Shown: positions 50,283 to 58,912, counted from the first letter of the stretch. The stretch is 64,000 bases of DNA from Amycolatopsis aidingensis (GCF_018885265.1 NZ_CP076538.1:4624001-4688000), one strand, 5' to 3'. The notes: a model not told the origin generated them from the letters alone. Translations and numbers: made by a program.

Positions 50283-51487
50283 GACGGCCGTCCCAGGATC
50301 ACGATGGCGTTGTTCCCGCCGAAGGCGAACCCGTTGATCTGCGCGATGTCCACCCGCGCCTGGCGCGCGATGTTCGCCACCGGGTCCACCGGGGCCATCT
50401 CCGGATCGGCGGTGGAGAAGTTGATGGTCGGCGGCAGGAAGGAATGGGTGATGGCGAGTGCGGCGGCGATGGCGCCGTGCCCGCTCGCCGCACCCATGGT
50501 GTGTCCCAGCATCGACTTCACCGAACTGATTGGCGGCGGCTGCGCGCCGAACACGTCCCCGACGGCCCCGGCCTCGGTCAGGTCGTTGGTCTCGGTTCCG
50601 GTGCCGTGCGCGCAGATGTAGTCCACATCGGCCGGTTCGATCCCGGCATTGCGGTGGGCGAGGCGCATGCATTCGGCGACGCTGGCCCGTTCCGGCACCA
50701 CCATGTGGTGCGCGTCGCAGTTCATTCCGTAGCCGAGCACCTCGGCGTACACCCTGGCGCCCCGGGCCTCGGCGGACTCCCTGCTCTCCAGGAACAGGCC
50801 CGCGCCCCCTTCCGCGGTGATGATCCCGGAACGGTCCCGGTCGAACGGGGCGCACACCCGCTCGGCCAGCGCACCGAGCCGGTAGAAGCCCGCATGCGAC
50901 CAGCGCATCACCGAGTCGGCGCCGCCGACCACGGCGTAGTCCAGTTCCCCGGTACGGATCAGGTCGTAGCCGTAGCCCAGCGCGTAGTTGCTGGCCGAGC
51001 AGGCGTTGGACAGCGTGACCGCGTCCGCGGTGAGCTCGAGTTCCCGGTTCACCGCCAGGGAGAGGCGGGCCGCCGAGACCTGGCGGAACCACTCCGGTGG
51101 CACCCCGCCGAACCCGCCTGCGGCCAGCGACTCCTCGGTGACCCGTTCCAGCACCCCGGACTCGCCGGCGGTGGTGCCCATGCAGGACCCCGCGGCGGCC
51201 GTGGCAAGTTCCGCCTCGGAAATCCCGGCGTCGGCGACGGCCAGCCGCGCCGCGGCTGCGGCGAACAGGCTGGCCCGGCCCCATTCCTCGGCCTTCAGCC
51301 GGGTGAGGTAGAGACCGGGGTCGAAATCATGTACCTCACCGCCCATGACATAGGGGAACCCCTCGGTGTCGAAGCCGGCGATCGGTGATACGCCGCTACG
51401 CCCCGCCCGCAACGCATCCGCGTAAGCCGTGGAACCGATGCCGATACTCGACACCGGCCCCACGCCGGAAATGACGACCCGCCGCAT
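50279..51487 (-). CDS. Type II ketosynthase (KS-alpha)
   Basis: 402 residues. The catalytic Cys is in LSNACSASNYAL (about 167-178), the first His in CAHGTGTETND, and the Lys/His region in SSVKSMLGHTMGAASG. Decarboxylative Claisen condensation on ACP is expected, with the CLF encoded next. It is closely similar to the KS at 55812-57020. The start is ATG 51487, 20 bases after the ACP gene. It is part of the ACP-KS-CLF-KS' subset 48310-51767. Confidence 0.95.
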   Translation of the reverse strand: MRRVVISGVGPVSSIGIGSTAYADALRAGRSGVSPIAGFDTEGFPYVMGGEVHDFDPGLYLTRLKAEEWGRASLFAAAAARLAVADAGISEAELATAAAGSCMGTTAGESGVLERVTEESLAAGGFGGVPPEWFRQVSAARLSLAVNRELELTADAVTLSNACSASNYALGYGYDLIRTGELDYAVVGGADSVMRWSHAGFYRLGALAERVCAPFDRDRSGIITAEGGAGLFLESRESAEARGARVYAEVLGYGMNCDAHHMVVPERASVAECMRLAHRNAGIEPADVDYICAHGTGTETNDLTEAGAVGDVFGAQPPPISSVKSMLGHTMGAASGHGAIAAALAITHSFLPPTINFSTADPEMAPVDPVANIARQARVDIAQINGFAFGGNNAIVILGRPS

Positions 51488-51506
51488 CCGTTGCCCAAAG
51501 CCCCGC

Positions 51507-51767
51507 TCAGGCCTGCCAGCCTGCGTGCGCGGCGACCACGTCGTAGACCGAGACCACGTTCACCATCTTCGGCAGCTCGGACTGCGGGATGTCCACCTTG
51601 AAGCTCTTCTCCAGCCGCGCCAGGATCTCGACCGCACGCAGCGAGTCGGCGTCGTGGTCCTCGACGAAAAGGCTCTCGTCGGTCAGTTCGTCCGGCTCCA
51701 GTTCGAGGACCGTCGCGACGATGTCGCGAATTTCGTCGAGCTGCCCTCGTTTGGTGTCGACCGTCAC
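51507..51767 (-). CDS. Acyl carrier protein
   Basis: 86 residues. The phosphopantetheine Ser lies in HDADSLRAVEIL (about 39-50), within a four-helix ACP pattern (IRDIVATVLELEPDELTDES at the front). The DSL core is typical of type II PKS/FAS carriers. It starts with GTG at 51767 with AAGGGTGG upstream and is encoded immediately before a KS-CLF pair, so it probably carries the growing polyene chain. Confidence 0.93.
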   Translation of the reverse strand: MTVDTKRGQLDEIRDIVATVLELEPDELTDESLFVEDHDADSLRAVEILARLEKSFKVDIPQSELPKMVNVVSVYDVVAAHAGWQA

Positions 51768-51957
51768 GGTGAAACCACCCTTCTGATATCACGATAGAAA
51801 CGAGATAATTTTTCCCCAGGTGCCGGCGGGCGTTGTCGTCCCCGAACCCGGCATCGTTGTTCAGTAAACCAGTTCCACCGGCACGGGACCACGAAACACG
51901 AATTTTCGTATCGTCCTTGACAGCCACCGCGACGAACTGATTTTTCGCTACCTCACG
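51768..51957. promoter_or_regulatory. 190-base gap between KR and ACP genes, probable internal promoter region
   Basis: This is the longest non-coding gap inside the PKS block. It is distinctly AT-richer than its surroundings (TAATTTTT and AATTTTCG patches) and contains a small hairpin, ACGAAA-N7-TTTCGT (about 51893-51911). Since the ACP-KS-CLF genes follow, it could carry their own promoter. I cannot pick a convincing -10/-35 pair on the minus strand. Confidence 0.35.
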
Positions 51958-52698
51958 TCACAACGAGTATCCGCCGTCCACCTGGACCACCTGGCCGGTG
52001 ATGTAGCTTGCCTTGCCCGAGGCGAGGAACGACACCAGTTCGGCCACCTCGTCGGGGTTGCCGACCCGGCGCATCGGGATGGCCGACAGCGCCTTGTCCC
52101 GGACCTTGTCCGAGAGTCCGGTCGTCATGTCGGTCTCGATGAGCCCGGGGGCCACCACGTTGACCCGAATTCCGTACGGCGCCAGCTCCTTCGCCAGGGA
52201 CATACTCATTCCCTGAATTCCGGCCTTCGAGGCCGAGTAGTTCGTCTGTGTGGCGTTGCCGTAGACACCGGCGATGGACGATAGGTTGACGATGACGCCT
52301 TCCTTGCGTTTCATGAAATCGAACACCACACTGCGGCACACGTTGAAGGTGCCGTTCAGGTTGGTGTCCACAACCCTGTGCCAGTCCTCGTTCTGCATGA
52401 GCACCAGTGGGCCGTCCCGGACGATCCCGGCCGAGTTCACCACGACCCGCACCGGCCCGAGTTCCTCCGCCGCCCTGCCGACGAACTTCTCGACCGCGGC
52501 GAAGTCGGACACGTCCACCTTCGCCGGCAGGGCGCGCCTGCCGTGCTCGGTGATCATCTTTTCGGTCAGCGCTGCGGCCTCACCGTCGCTGTGGTAGCAG
52601 AACGCGATGTCGTAGCCGTCGGCGGCCAGCCGGGCGGCCACCGCGCGCCCGATCCCGCGGGATCCGCCGGTCACGATCGCGCAATGTTCTTGAGTCAC
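51958..52698 (-). CDS. 3-oxoacyl-ACP reductase (FabG-type SDR, KR)
   Basis: 246 residues, a classical short-chain dehydrogenase. The cofactor motif is [13 protein letters not shown] (about 9-21), NSAG is near 89, the catalytic Ser-Tyr-Lys is in [23 protein letters not shown] (about 140-162), and the C-terminus ends [14 protein letters not shown]. It reduces the beta-keto group after each condensation, with NADPH expected. It starts with GTG 52698 and follows the small peptide gene. Confidence 0.93.
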   Translation of the reverse strand: MTQEHCAIVTGGSRGIGRAVAARLAADGYDIAFCYHSDGEAAALTEKMITEHGRRALPAKVDVSDFAAVEKFVGRAAEELGPVRVVVNSAGIVRDGPLVLMQNEDWHRVVDTNLNGTFNVCRSVVFDFMKRKEGVIVNLSSIAGVYGNATQTNYSASKAGIQGMSMSLAKELAPYGIRVNVVAPGLIETDMTTGLSDKVRDKALSAIPMRRVGNPDEVAELVSFLASGKASYITGQVVQVDGGYSL

Positions 52699-52738
52699 GA
52701 AACCGCTCCCTCACAGGTCGCTGGTGCATGAACCCGGG

Positions 52739-52879
52739 TCAGCCGCAGCCGCCCGCCGTATCGGTGTCGGCGGCACCGACCCGCTCGACGATCTCCCTCG
52801 GAATCCCGTCCAGCTGACCGTCCGCCCAGACCTGCTCGTCCGCGGGCTCGCCGCCAGTGCTCGAATCCGCTGGTCCCAT
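52739..52879 (-). CDS. 46-residue peptide ending in GGCG, unknown function
   Basis: An open frame of 46 codons beginning MGPADSSTGGEPADEQ and ending ADTDTAGGCG. A strong Shine-Dalgarno (GGAGG, six bases before the ATG) supports translation, and it fits exactly between the isomerase gene (33 bases upstream) and the KR gene (40 bases downstream). It is acidic, has one Trp and a single Cys at the penultimate position, and no signal peptide. I do not recognise it. It could be a small regulatory or scaffolding protein, or a modified peptide, but nothing here proves a role. Confidence 0.55.
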   Translation of the reverse strand: MGPADSSTGGEPADEQVWADGQLDGIPREIVERVGAADTDTAGGCG

Positions 52880-52912
52880 CGATTCCTCCGTGTCTGTCCG
52901 CAAAACGCGCCG

Positions 52913-53539
52913 TCACTGTGCTTTCGCCGTCATCCGCTCCAGTTCCTCGATCACGAAGTCGATCCGGTCGAGGCCCCAGAACCGTTGCCGCCCGACCTTG
53001 AAGTAGGGCACCCCGAACACGTCGTCGTGGTAGACATCCAGCAGGGCCCGCACGCCGAGCTCACGCATGTCCGGATCCTGCGGCGCGGACACCAGCAGGT
53101 CACCGTCCAGCCCGGCCGCATCGCAGGTCCGGCGCAGCGTGCCGGTATCGCAGATGTCCTCGCCGCGTTCCCACCTTGCCGCCATCACCGCGGCGTAGTA
53201 CTCGCGCTGCACCCCGAGCTCGCGCGCCTTGAACCAGGCCAGGTGCGGCAGTTCCCACCACGGGTCGACATCGACCGGCCAGGTCATCCGGTAGCCGAAA
53301 TGACCGGCCAGCCGCTTGGTGTCGGCCAGGATGTAGAGGTGTTTCGCCTTGCTCATGTCCACGTAGTGGAAGTCCCCGCCGCGCGCCACCAGCTCGGCCA
53401 TCGTGCTGGGATCCGGCTCGAAGAACGGGATGTAGTCGAACCGCTCCAGCAGTTCCGGGACACGTTCCTCCAGCCTTCGCAACGCCATCCAGCTGAACGG
53501 ACTGCGTAGCGAGAAGTACATCCTGGGTGGTTTCCTCAT
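52913..53539 (-). CDS. DsbA-family isomerase-like protein (HCCA-isomerase fold)
   Basis: 208 residues with a thioredoxin/DsbA fold related to 2-hydroxychromene-2-carboxylate isomerases. The N-terminal strand YFSLRSPFSWMAL has no CxxC (Ser in its place), and FGVPYFKVGRQRFWGLDRIDFV forms the cis-Pro/C-terminal part. Such proteins are characteristic of cinnamoyl-lipid clusters, where they are thought to isomerise a polyene double bond before ring closure. It starts at ATG 53539 overlapping the stop of the KS gene (ATGA). Confidence 0.88.
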   Translation of the reverse strand: MRKPPRMYFSLRSPFSWMALRRLEERVPELLERFDYIPFFEPDPSTMAELVARGGDFHYVDMSKAKHLYILADTKRLAGHFGYRMTWPVDVDPWWELPHLAWFKARELGVQREYYAAVMAARWERGEDICDTGTLRRTCDAAGLDGDLLVSAPQDPDMRELGVRALLDVYHDDVFGVPYFKVGRQRFWGLDRIDFVIEELERMTAKAQ

Positions 53540-54675
53540 CCGTCTCCCCTGCCTGGCCGCTGTGGCGCCTGGACAATCGTCACCGCGTTCACCCCGCCGA
53601 AGCCGAAGGCGTTCACCTGCGCCACCTCGGTCACCTGGGTCACCGGCCGCTCCGGATGCACCAGCCGCAACGACCGGGCCTCCTCGATCGGCGTGCGCAG
53701 GCCGACCACGGGTGGCACGGCCTTCTCCCGGATGGTCTCCAGCGCGACCAGCGTGCTCATCAGCGCGGCGCTGCCCGAGGTGTGCCCGATGGCGCCCTTG
53801 ATCCCGGTGACCGTGGGCCCGTCCGCGCCGAACACCTCCGCCAGCGCCGCGGCCTCGGTCGGGTCGTTCAACGCGGTGCCGGTGCCGTGCGCGAGCACCA
53901 GGTCGATCCGCTCGGGCCCGAGGCCCGCGCGGGCGTAGGCGTCCCGCATCGCGGCCACGATCCCGTTCTGGTCCGGCGCGGTCTCGTGCTTGGCGTCGCA
54001 GGTCAGGCCGACCCCGCGGACGAGGCCGTAGGCCCGCTCCGTTGCGCCGGCCTGCAGCACCACGGCCACGGCACCCTCGCCGAGCTGCGCCCCGCCGCGC
54101 GCGGTGTCGAACGGGCGCACCATATCCGCGGGCCGCTCACCGACCCTGCCGATGATGGCGAGCATGCTCTCGGTCATGGCGTCGCAGCCCGCGGCCACCA
54201 CCGCGTCGGCCTCGCCGAGTTCGAGCATGTCCATGGCCAGCGCCAGGGCGTAGCCGGAGGCGGCGCAGGCACCCGCCAGAGTGTGCACCTCACGCACCCC
54301 GGGTACGGCGGCGCGCACGGCCCGCCGGAAGTGCAGCTGGTTACCGGTCACCTGGGTGCCGTCGAGATGCCCGTGCTCCACCGTGCGCAGCTCCCGCAAC
54401 CCGGTACCGACGACCACGTTCACCCTGCTGGTGCCAGGGTCCACCCCGGCGTCCCGCAGTGCCGCGGAGACGCAGTGCGTCAGCCATCCCGTAGCCTGCG
54501 CCGGACCCTCCGCGCTGCTGGTGCCGATGTGGTACCCGGCCAGCACGTTGAGCTTGTCCGGCAGGCCGTACCGCAGCGGGCCCACCCCGGTGCGGCCATC
54601 CGCCAGCGCGGCGAAGGTGGACTCCAGGTCGCCGAGACAGGTGAGCATCGCCCTACCCGTGATCGCCGCCGGCAC
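53536..54675 (-). CDS. Ketosynthase (third KS of the minus-strand block)
   Basis: 379 residues. The Cys is in LAGACAASGYAL (about 125-136), the His in LAHGTGTALND and the second His in KGAIGHTSGSAAL, so the full catalytic triad is present. It is shorter at the N-terminus than the other KS proteins and more diverged. It starts with GTG 54675, preceded by AGGGGGTGG, overlapping the end of the CLF gene by 23 bases. It may act on a particular step such as priming or one elongation; this is inference. Confidence 0.88.
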   Translation of the reverse strand: MPAAITGRAMLTCLGDLESTFAALADGRTGVGPLRYGLPDKLNVLAGYHIGTSSAEGPAQATGWLTHCVSAALRDAGVDPGTSRVNVVVGTGLRELRTVEHGHLDGTQVTGNQLHFRRAVRAAVPGVREVHTLAGACAASGYALALAMDMLELGEADAVVAAGCDAMTESMLAIIGRVGERPADMVRPFDTARGGAQLGEGAVAVVLQAGATERAYGLVRGVGLTCDAKHETAPDQNGIVAAMRDAYARAGLGPERIDLVLAHGTGTALNDPTEAAALAEVFGADGPTVTGIKGAIGHTSGSAALMSTLVALETIREKAVPPVVGLRTPIEEARSLRLVHPERPVTQVTEVAQVNAFGFGGVNAVTIVQAPQRPGRGDG

Positions 54676-55819
54676 GGGACCACCCCCTGACCACGGCCGC
54701 CGCGACCGAACCGTCGGCCGAGCGCGTACTGAGCACGGACAACTCGCCGTCTCGCGCCGGTTCCGCGCGATGCCGGGCCAGCAGCGCGGCCAGCGGGAAG
54801 GCACCGGATGCGCTGCCTGCCACGCCGGTGACCTGCGTGGTACCCAACCGGGCCGCGCCGGCGCCGAGCACCTGCCGCACCGCGGTCTCCTCGGCATCGT
54901 CCAGCCAGGGCGTCCCGTCGGTGCCCAGTGCCACCGTCCGCACCTGCGCCGCGGAGGCCCCTGCCTGGTCCAGCGCCGCGCGCAGGCATTCGCGTAGCCG
55001 GTCCGTGGTGCCCGCGGGCCCCGGCGATGCCGCGGATCCGGAACAGGTCACCGACAGCACGCAGGCATCCGGGCGCCCACCGCGCGCCCGGACCGCCGCC
55101 GCGTCCTCGACCAGGAACACCGCGGCGCCCTCCCCTGCGGGCAGGGTCCCGCCCGCGCGGCGCTGCGCGTGCTGCACCGACCACGCGGCCTGCGGGCTGA
55201 ACTCCTCCACCGCACCGGCCAGCATCACCTCGGCCCTTCCGGTGGCCAGCGCGACCCCGGTGTAGCGCAGGGCCTGCAGCAGGGCCAGCGGCCCGCCCGC
55301 GATCGTCGCGTTCAGCCCGCGTAGCCCGAACCGGATCGCGGCCTGCCCGGCGATGCCGTTCATCACGGCGTTCGGGAATAGCACCGGGTTGACATGGTAC
55401 GGCCGCTCCTCGGTGAGGGTGTCCCGGCTGTAGTCACTTGTCGACTTGAGGCTGCCCGCGGTGGTACCGAGCACGACACCGGTGCGGGCCCGGTCCGGCT
55501 CCGCCATCCCGGCGTCGGCCAGCGCGTCCCGGCAGGCCAGCAGCCCGAAGGCGGTGCCACGGTCCAGAAACGAGGTTCCCTTGCGGCCGAGGTGCTCGGC
55601 GGCGTGGAAATCGACCAGCACATGCGCGTCCGGCCGGGGCAGCGGTTCGGTGAACATCCCGCTGACGTCCACCGGTTCCGGCGGCCGCGTCAGCGCGTCC
55701 ACGAGTGCATCCGGCCCGATCCCGAGTCCGGAAAGGACACCGAATCCGGTGATCGCCAGTTCTTTCCCGGCGAGCTGCTTCCCGGATGTTTCCGGTTCCG
55801 CCAAGAGCTCTTCAGTCAT
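54653..55819 (-). CDS. Chain-length-factor-like ketosynthase subunit
   Basis: 388 residues. The active-site region reads NATIAGGPLALLQ, with Gly instead of Cys, and VALGTDGTPW replaces HGTGT, so it is non-catalytic. It is closely related to the CLF at 49125-50282 (same HLGRKGTSFLDRGTAFG and LFPNAVMN segments). It pairs with KS 55812-57020, whose stop overlaps its ATG by eight bases. An alternative start 12 bases upstream would add four residues. Confidence 0.9.
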   Translation of the reverse strand: MTEELLAEPETSGKQLAGKELAITGFGVLSGLGIGPDALVDALTRPPEPVDVSGMFTEPLPRPDAHVLVDFHAAEHLGRKGTSFLDRGTAFGLLACRDALADAGMAEPDRARTGVVLGTTAGSLKSTSDYSRDTLTEERPYHVNPVLFPNAVMNGIAGQAAIRFGLRGLNATIAGGPLALLQALRYTGVALATGRAEVMLAGAVEEFSPQAAWSVQHAQRRAGGTLPAGEGAAVFLVEDAAAVRARGGRPDACVLSVTCSGSAASPGPAGTTDRLRECLRAALDQAGASAAQVRTVALGTDGTPWLDDAEETAVRQVLGAGAARLGTTQVTGVAGSASGAFPLAALLARHRAEPARDGELSVLSTRSADGSVAAAVVRGWSRAGGDHG

Positions 55820-57020
55820 CACACCGTCCAAGGACGACGATGGCGTTGTTGCCGCCGAAGGCGAACCCGTTCACCATGGCGATGCCGACCTCCGCGGGCC
55901 TTGCCGTGTTCGGCACGGGGTCGATCCCGGGTAGTTCCGGGTCCGGCGTGCCGAAGTTGATCGTCGGCGGCAGGAAGGACTCGGCGATGCCCAGCGCGGC
56001 GGCGATGGCGGCCATCCCGCTCGCGGCGCCCATGGTGTGGCCCAGCATGGATTTCGTGGAGCTGATCGGGGGCGGCGGATCGCCGAACACCTCCCGCGCC
56101 GCGGTGAACTCGACCACGTCGTTGGTCGGGGTGCCGGTACCGTGCGCGCCGATGTAGTCGACCTCGTCCGGGCGGACACCGGCGTCGGCCAGCGCCAGCC
56201 GCATGCAGTCGGCGATACTGGCCGCGTTCGGCGCCACCATGTGGTAGGCGTCGCAGTTCAGCCCCGCGCCCAGTACCTCGGCGTAGATCCGGGCGCCGCG
56301 CCGCCGGGCCGAGTCGAGGGACTCCAGGAACAGGGCTGCGCCGCCTTCCGCCGTGAGGATCCCGGCCCGGTCCCGGTCGAAGGGCGCGCAGGCGTGCTCG
56401 GCCACGGCGCCGAGCTTGTAGAACCCGGCGTGCAGCCACTGCTGCACCGAGTCGGCCCCGCCGGCGACCATGTAGTCGGCCTCGCCGGTGCGGATCAGGT
56501 CGAGAGAGTGGGCCAGGGCGTAGTTCCCCGCGGCGCAGGCGGTGGACAGTGTGAGCAGGTCGCCGGTGAGGCCCAGCTCGGTGCCCGCGGCCAGTGAGAT
56601 CCGGCCCGCGTCGATCCGGCCCATTCGCTCCGGTGACACCGCGTCATAACCTTCTGCCAGCGCCTGCCTGGTCACCGACTCCAGCACCTGCGACTCGCCT
56701 GCCGTGGTGCCCAGCACCGCGCCCGCCCTGGCACCGGTCAGCAGCTCCTCGTCGATACCGGCGTCCTCCACCGCGAGCCGGGCCGCGGCCGCGGCGAACA
56801 GGCTGGTACGCCCCCAGTCGTCCACCTCGATCCGGCGGACGATCTTCTCCGGCTGGAAGTCGCGAACCTCACCGCCCATCCGGTGCGGGAACCCGCTCGC
56901 GTCGAAGCTGGTGATCTCGGAGATCCCGCTCGCCCCGGCACGCAACGCCAGCGCGTACTCCACCGCGCCGACGCCGATACTGGACACCGGGCCGACACCG
57001 GTGACGACCACCCGACGCAT
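55812..57020 (-). CDS. Type II ketosynthase (KS-alpha)
   Basis: 402 residues. The Cys is in LSTACAAGNYAL, with GAHGTGTPTND and STKSMLGHTMGAASG as the other catalytic regions. It is highly similar to the KS at 50279-51487, so the two KS-CLF pairs arose by duplication. I chose ATG 57020; ATG 57047 (nine more residues, with AAGG upstream) is possible. A terminator-like hairpin lies about 40 bases upstream. Confidence 0.95.
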   Translation of the reverse strand: MRRVVVTGVGPVSSIGVGAVEYALALRAGASGISEITSFDASGFPHRMGGEVRDFQPEKIVRRIEVDDWGRTSLFAAAAARLAVEDAGIDEELLTGARAGAVLGTTAGESQVLESVTRQALAEGYDAVSPERMGRIDAGRISLAAGTELGLTGDLLTLSTACAAGNYALAHSLDLIRTGEADYMVAGGADSVQQWLHAGFYKLGAVAEHACAPFDRDRAGILTAEGGAALFLESLDSARRRGARIYAEVLGAGLNCDAYHMVAPNAASIADCMRLALADAGVRPDEVDYIGAHGTGTPTNDVVEFTAAREVFGDPPPPISSTKSMLGHTMGAASGMAAIAAALGIAESFLPPTINFGTPDPELPGIDPVPNTARPAEVGIAMVNGFAFGGNNAIVVLGRCDD

Positions 57021-57060
57021 TGCCGACCACCGTTCTGCAGACGTCATTACCTTGCGATTC

Positions 57061-57086
57061 AATAAAACAGTCGCCTGCCGGGCGAC
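57061..57086 (-). terminator. Terminator-like hairpin between hotdog and KS genes
   Basis: On the minus strand GTCGCC-CGGCA-GGCGAC is followed by TGTTTTATT. This is a compact stem with a U-rich tail inside an otherwise co-directional operon. It may act as a partial terminator or attenuator ahead of the KS/CLF genes. Confidence 0.5.
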
Positions 57087-57097
57087 GAAAGCCGACA

Positions 57098-57550
57098 TCA
57101 GAAACTTGAAGCGACGGTCTGGCCGGTAACGTCCTCCGCGGGCCTGCTTGCCGCGATCAACGTTTCGATCGTTGCCACACAACGGTTTCCGGACCAGGTC
57201 TCGCCGGTGAAGAAGGCATTCGGGCCCACCCGTTGCTCCAGCCGTACCACCTGGTGCAGCAGTTCCCCCGGCTGCACCGCGGAGGTGAACCTGCACTCGC
57301 GCACGGCGGCGAGCATCAGCACCCCCTCCCCGATTCCCTCCCCCACCGCGCTGGCCAGCCAGAGCAGGGCCGCGCTCTGGCCGAAGGACTCCAGCATCAG
57401 CGAGCGCGGGTAACAGTAGGCATCGGGGCCGGGGTCCTCCGGCAGGCCGGCATAGCAGGGCTCGCCGCCCGTCACCGCCTTGGTGGTGACGATCTCCCGG
57501 CCGGGGGTGACCTGCTGGACCCGGTCCACCAGCAGCATCGGATGCCGCAC
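57098..57550 (-). CDS. FabZ/FabA-like hotdog dehydratase domain C (start unclear, possible frameshift fusion)
   Basis: The conserved part begins RHPMLLVDRVQQVTPG and continues EPCYAGLPED, YPRSLMLESFGQSAALLWL, then a full hotdog to the end. The catalytic Glu region (MLESFGQ) is present, but the GHFPG His is replaced by the EPCY segment, as in the hotdog at 58050. Similarity begins upstream of any good start codon (DHARIRRQLPVRHP). The only nearby codons are GTG 57550 and ATG 57538, without ribosome-binding sites. It may therefore be the second half of a two-domain protein with 57472-58053, separated by a frame break near 57590-57620. Confidence 0.65.
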   Translation of the reverse strand: MRHPMLLVDRVQQVTPGREIVTTKAVTGGEPCYAGLPEDPGPDAYCYPRSLMLESFGQSAALLWLASAVGEGIGEGVLMLAAVRECRFTSAVQPGELLHQVVRLEQRVGPNAFFTGETWSGNRCVATIETLIAASRPAEDVTGQTVASSF

Positions 57551-58053
57551 CGGGAGCTGCCGCCGGATCCGCGCGTGGTCCTGGCATGGGATGCCGCCGG
57601 GGCAGGGGGCGCCGCCGGGGGGTCGAGCCCCGGTTCCCCGCCGGTCCGCCCGGCGGTCAGTTTCAGCTCGGCCACCGCGACACCGTCCTGCCGGACGCAG
57701 GCGGCCCGCACCCGCCAGGCCGTCGCGCCCTCCGGGCGCAGCACGAGGTCCAGCCGGATCTCGTCCCCGCCACGCATCGGCGCGCGTAACCGTATCGACT
57801 GGACGGCCAGCAGCTCGCACCGCCCGTACGGGACCCGATCCGCGGCGACCACCTGGCGCACCGCTTCCAGCAGGAACACCGCGGGCAACATGGTCAGCCC
57901 GGGGAAATGCCCTGCCATGTACGGGTCGCGCACGTCCACCGTCTTGTACGCGACCAGTGCGCGCTCCGTGCCGGTATCCCCGGTCACGGCGAACCGGTCG
58001 GCCGCCCGCAGTGGGGCGGCGAACGGCGGCCGGTCCAGCTCGACGACCGTCAT
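57472..58053 (-). CDS. FabZ-like hotdog dehydratase domain B
   Basis: 193 residues as an open frame; the last ~45 after LKLTAGRTGG are linker-like or out of frame. It contains PYMAGHFPGLTMLPAVFLLEAVRQV, with both the catalytic His (GHFPG) and Glu (LLEAVRQ) of FabZ. It should dehydrate 3-hydroxyacyl-ACP. The ATG overlaps the stop of hotdog A (ATGA). The true protein may continue into hotdog C, which lies in another frame directly downstream. Confidence 0.75.
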   Translation of the reverse strand: MTVVELDRPPFAAPLRAADRFAVTGDTGTERALVAYKTVDVRDPYMAGHFPGLTMLPAVFLLEAVRQVVAADRVPYGRCELLAVQSIRLRAPMRGGDEIRLDLVLRPEGATAWRVRAACVRQDGVAVAELKLTAGRTGGEPGLDPPAAPPAPAASHARTTRGSGGSSRCGIRCCWWTGSSRSPPAGRSSPPRR

Positions 58054-58520
58054 GGCGAACCGAGCACTTCGGACGGACGGACCGCGGCGAGCACGCTCTC
58101 CACGGTCAGCACGATCCTGCCGCTCGCGGTCGCCTGCCCTTCGAACACCCAGGAGTCGCCAAGCGACTTGCCGATCCGCACCTCGTGCCGCAGCACCTCG
58201 CCAGGCCGGACCGTGGAGTGCAGGTCGATATTGGTGGCGGCGCCGAGCACGGCCACCTCGCCCGCGGCATGCGCCCGGGGCCGTTCTCGCATGGCCAGCA
58301 CCAGCGCCGCCTGGCACCAGGACTCCACCACCAGCGCGGAGGGGTAGCCGTAGCCCTCGTCCGGGGTGTCGTCCGGCAATGCCCGGAAGCAGGGTTCGTT
58401 GCAGGTCACCGCCTTGACCGCGACGATATGCCTGCCGGGTGCCAGGTCGAGGACGTCGTCGAGCAGCAGCAGCGGGTAGCGATGCGGGATCAGTTCCTTG
58501 ATGGCGGCGAGCCCGGTCAC
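58050..58520 (-). CDS. FabZ-like hotdog dehydratase A (His-lacking)
   Basis: 156 residues. LIPHRYPLLLLDDVLDLAPG matches the FabZ N-terminal strand, and VVESWCQAALVLAM retains the Glu region. The GHFPG loop is replaced by NEPCFRALPDD, so the usual catalytic His is missing. It probably pairs with hotdog B, which has both residues, as in heterodimeric dehydratases such as HadAB/HadBC. I chose GTG 58520, which overlaps the upstream stop as GTGA; GTG 58529 is possible. Confidence 0.85.
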   Translation of the reverse strand: MTGLAAIKELIPHRYPLLLLDDVLDLAPGRHIVAVKAVTCNEPCFRALPDDTPDEGYGYPSALVVESWCQAALVLAMRERPRAHAAGEVAVLGAATNIDLHSTVRPGEVLRHEVRIGKSLGDSWVFEGQATASGRIVLTVESVLAAVRPSEVLGSP

Positions 58521-58912
58521 ACGAACCACACCTTGTCGTACCGGGGCCAGGTCCTTGCCAGCTGGTTGGTGTCGGCGCAGGCCACCCCGGGCAGCAGGTC
58601 GGCGCCGGTGAACCCGAGCCCGCGCAGGTCCGGTTCGTCCGCTGTGACCGTCATTCCCGCGCCGACCAGGTCACGGACGACACCCCGGTAGTCCGGCAGG
58701 GTGTCCAGCCGCACCGCCCCGAGATCGAGTTCGGTGCTGTACTCCTGCTCCTGCACGGCCAGGGTGACGGCGAGCCCGCGCAGCACGATGTCCACCGCGC
58801 CGAGTTGCTCCCGCATGTCGAGGAAGCCGTACAGCGGGTCGAAGAACTGCGACTCCACGGCTCCCCGGTAGGTCCGGTCGATGATGCCGAGCACGCGATG
58901 TGGCACCGTCAC
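58517..58912 (-). CDS. DsrE-family-like small protein 1
   Basis: 131 residues beginning VTVPHRVLGIIDRTYRGAVESQ, with LGAVDIVLRGLAVTLAVQE and a C-terminal GVACADTNQLARTWPRYDKVWFV. This alpha/beta pattern fits the DsrE/DsrF/TusC family of small sulfur-relay proteins. It has a single Cys near the end. The GTG start overlaps the stop of the next DsrE-like gene (GTGA), and its own stop overlaps hotdog A. The role in this pathway is unknown. Confidence 0.55.
   Translation of the reverse strand: MTVPHRVLGIIDRTYRGAVESQFFDPLYGFLDMREQLGAVDIVLRGLAVTLAVQEQEYSTELDLGAVRLDTLPDYRGVVRDLVGAGMTVTADEPDLRGLGFTGADLLPGVACADTNQLARTWPRYDKVWFV

Noticed and set aside
51921..51926. TTGACA as a -35 element in the KR-ACP gap
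   Set aside because: It is on the plus strand, facing into the KR gene's 3' end, with no plus-strand gene to serve.
52695..52916. 73-codon open frame overlapping the small peptide gene
   Set aside because: It is Arg/Gly-rich and in the wrong frame for the strong ribosome-binding site, which fits the 46-codon frame instead.
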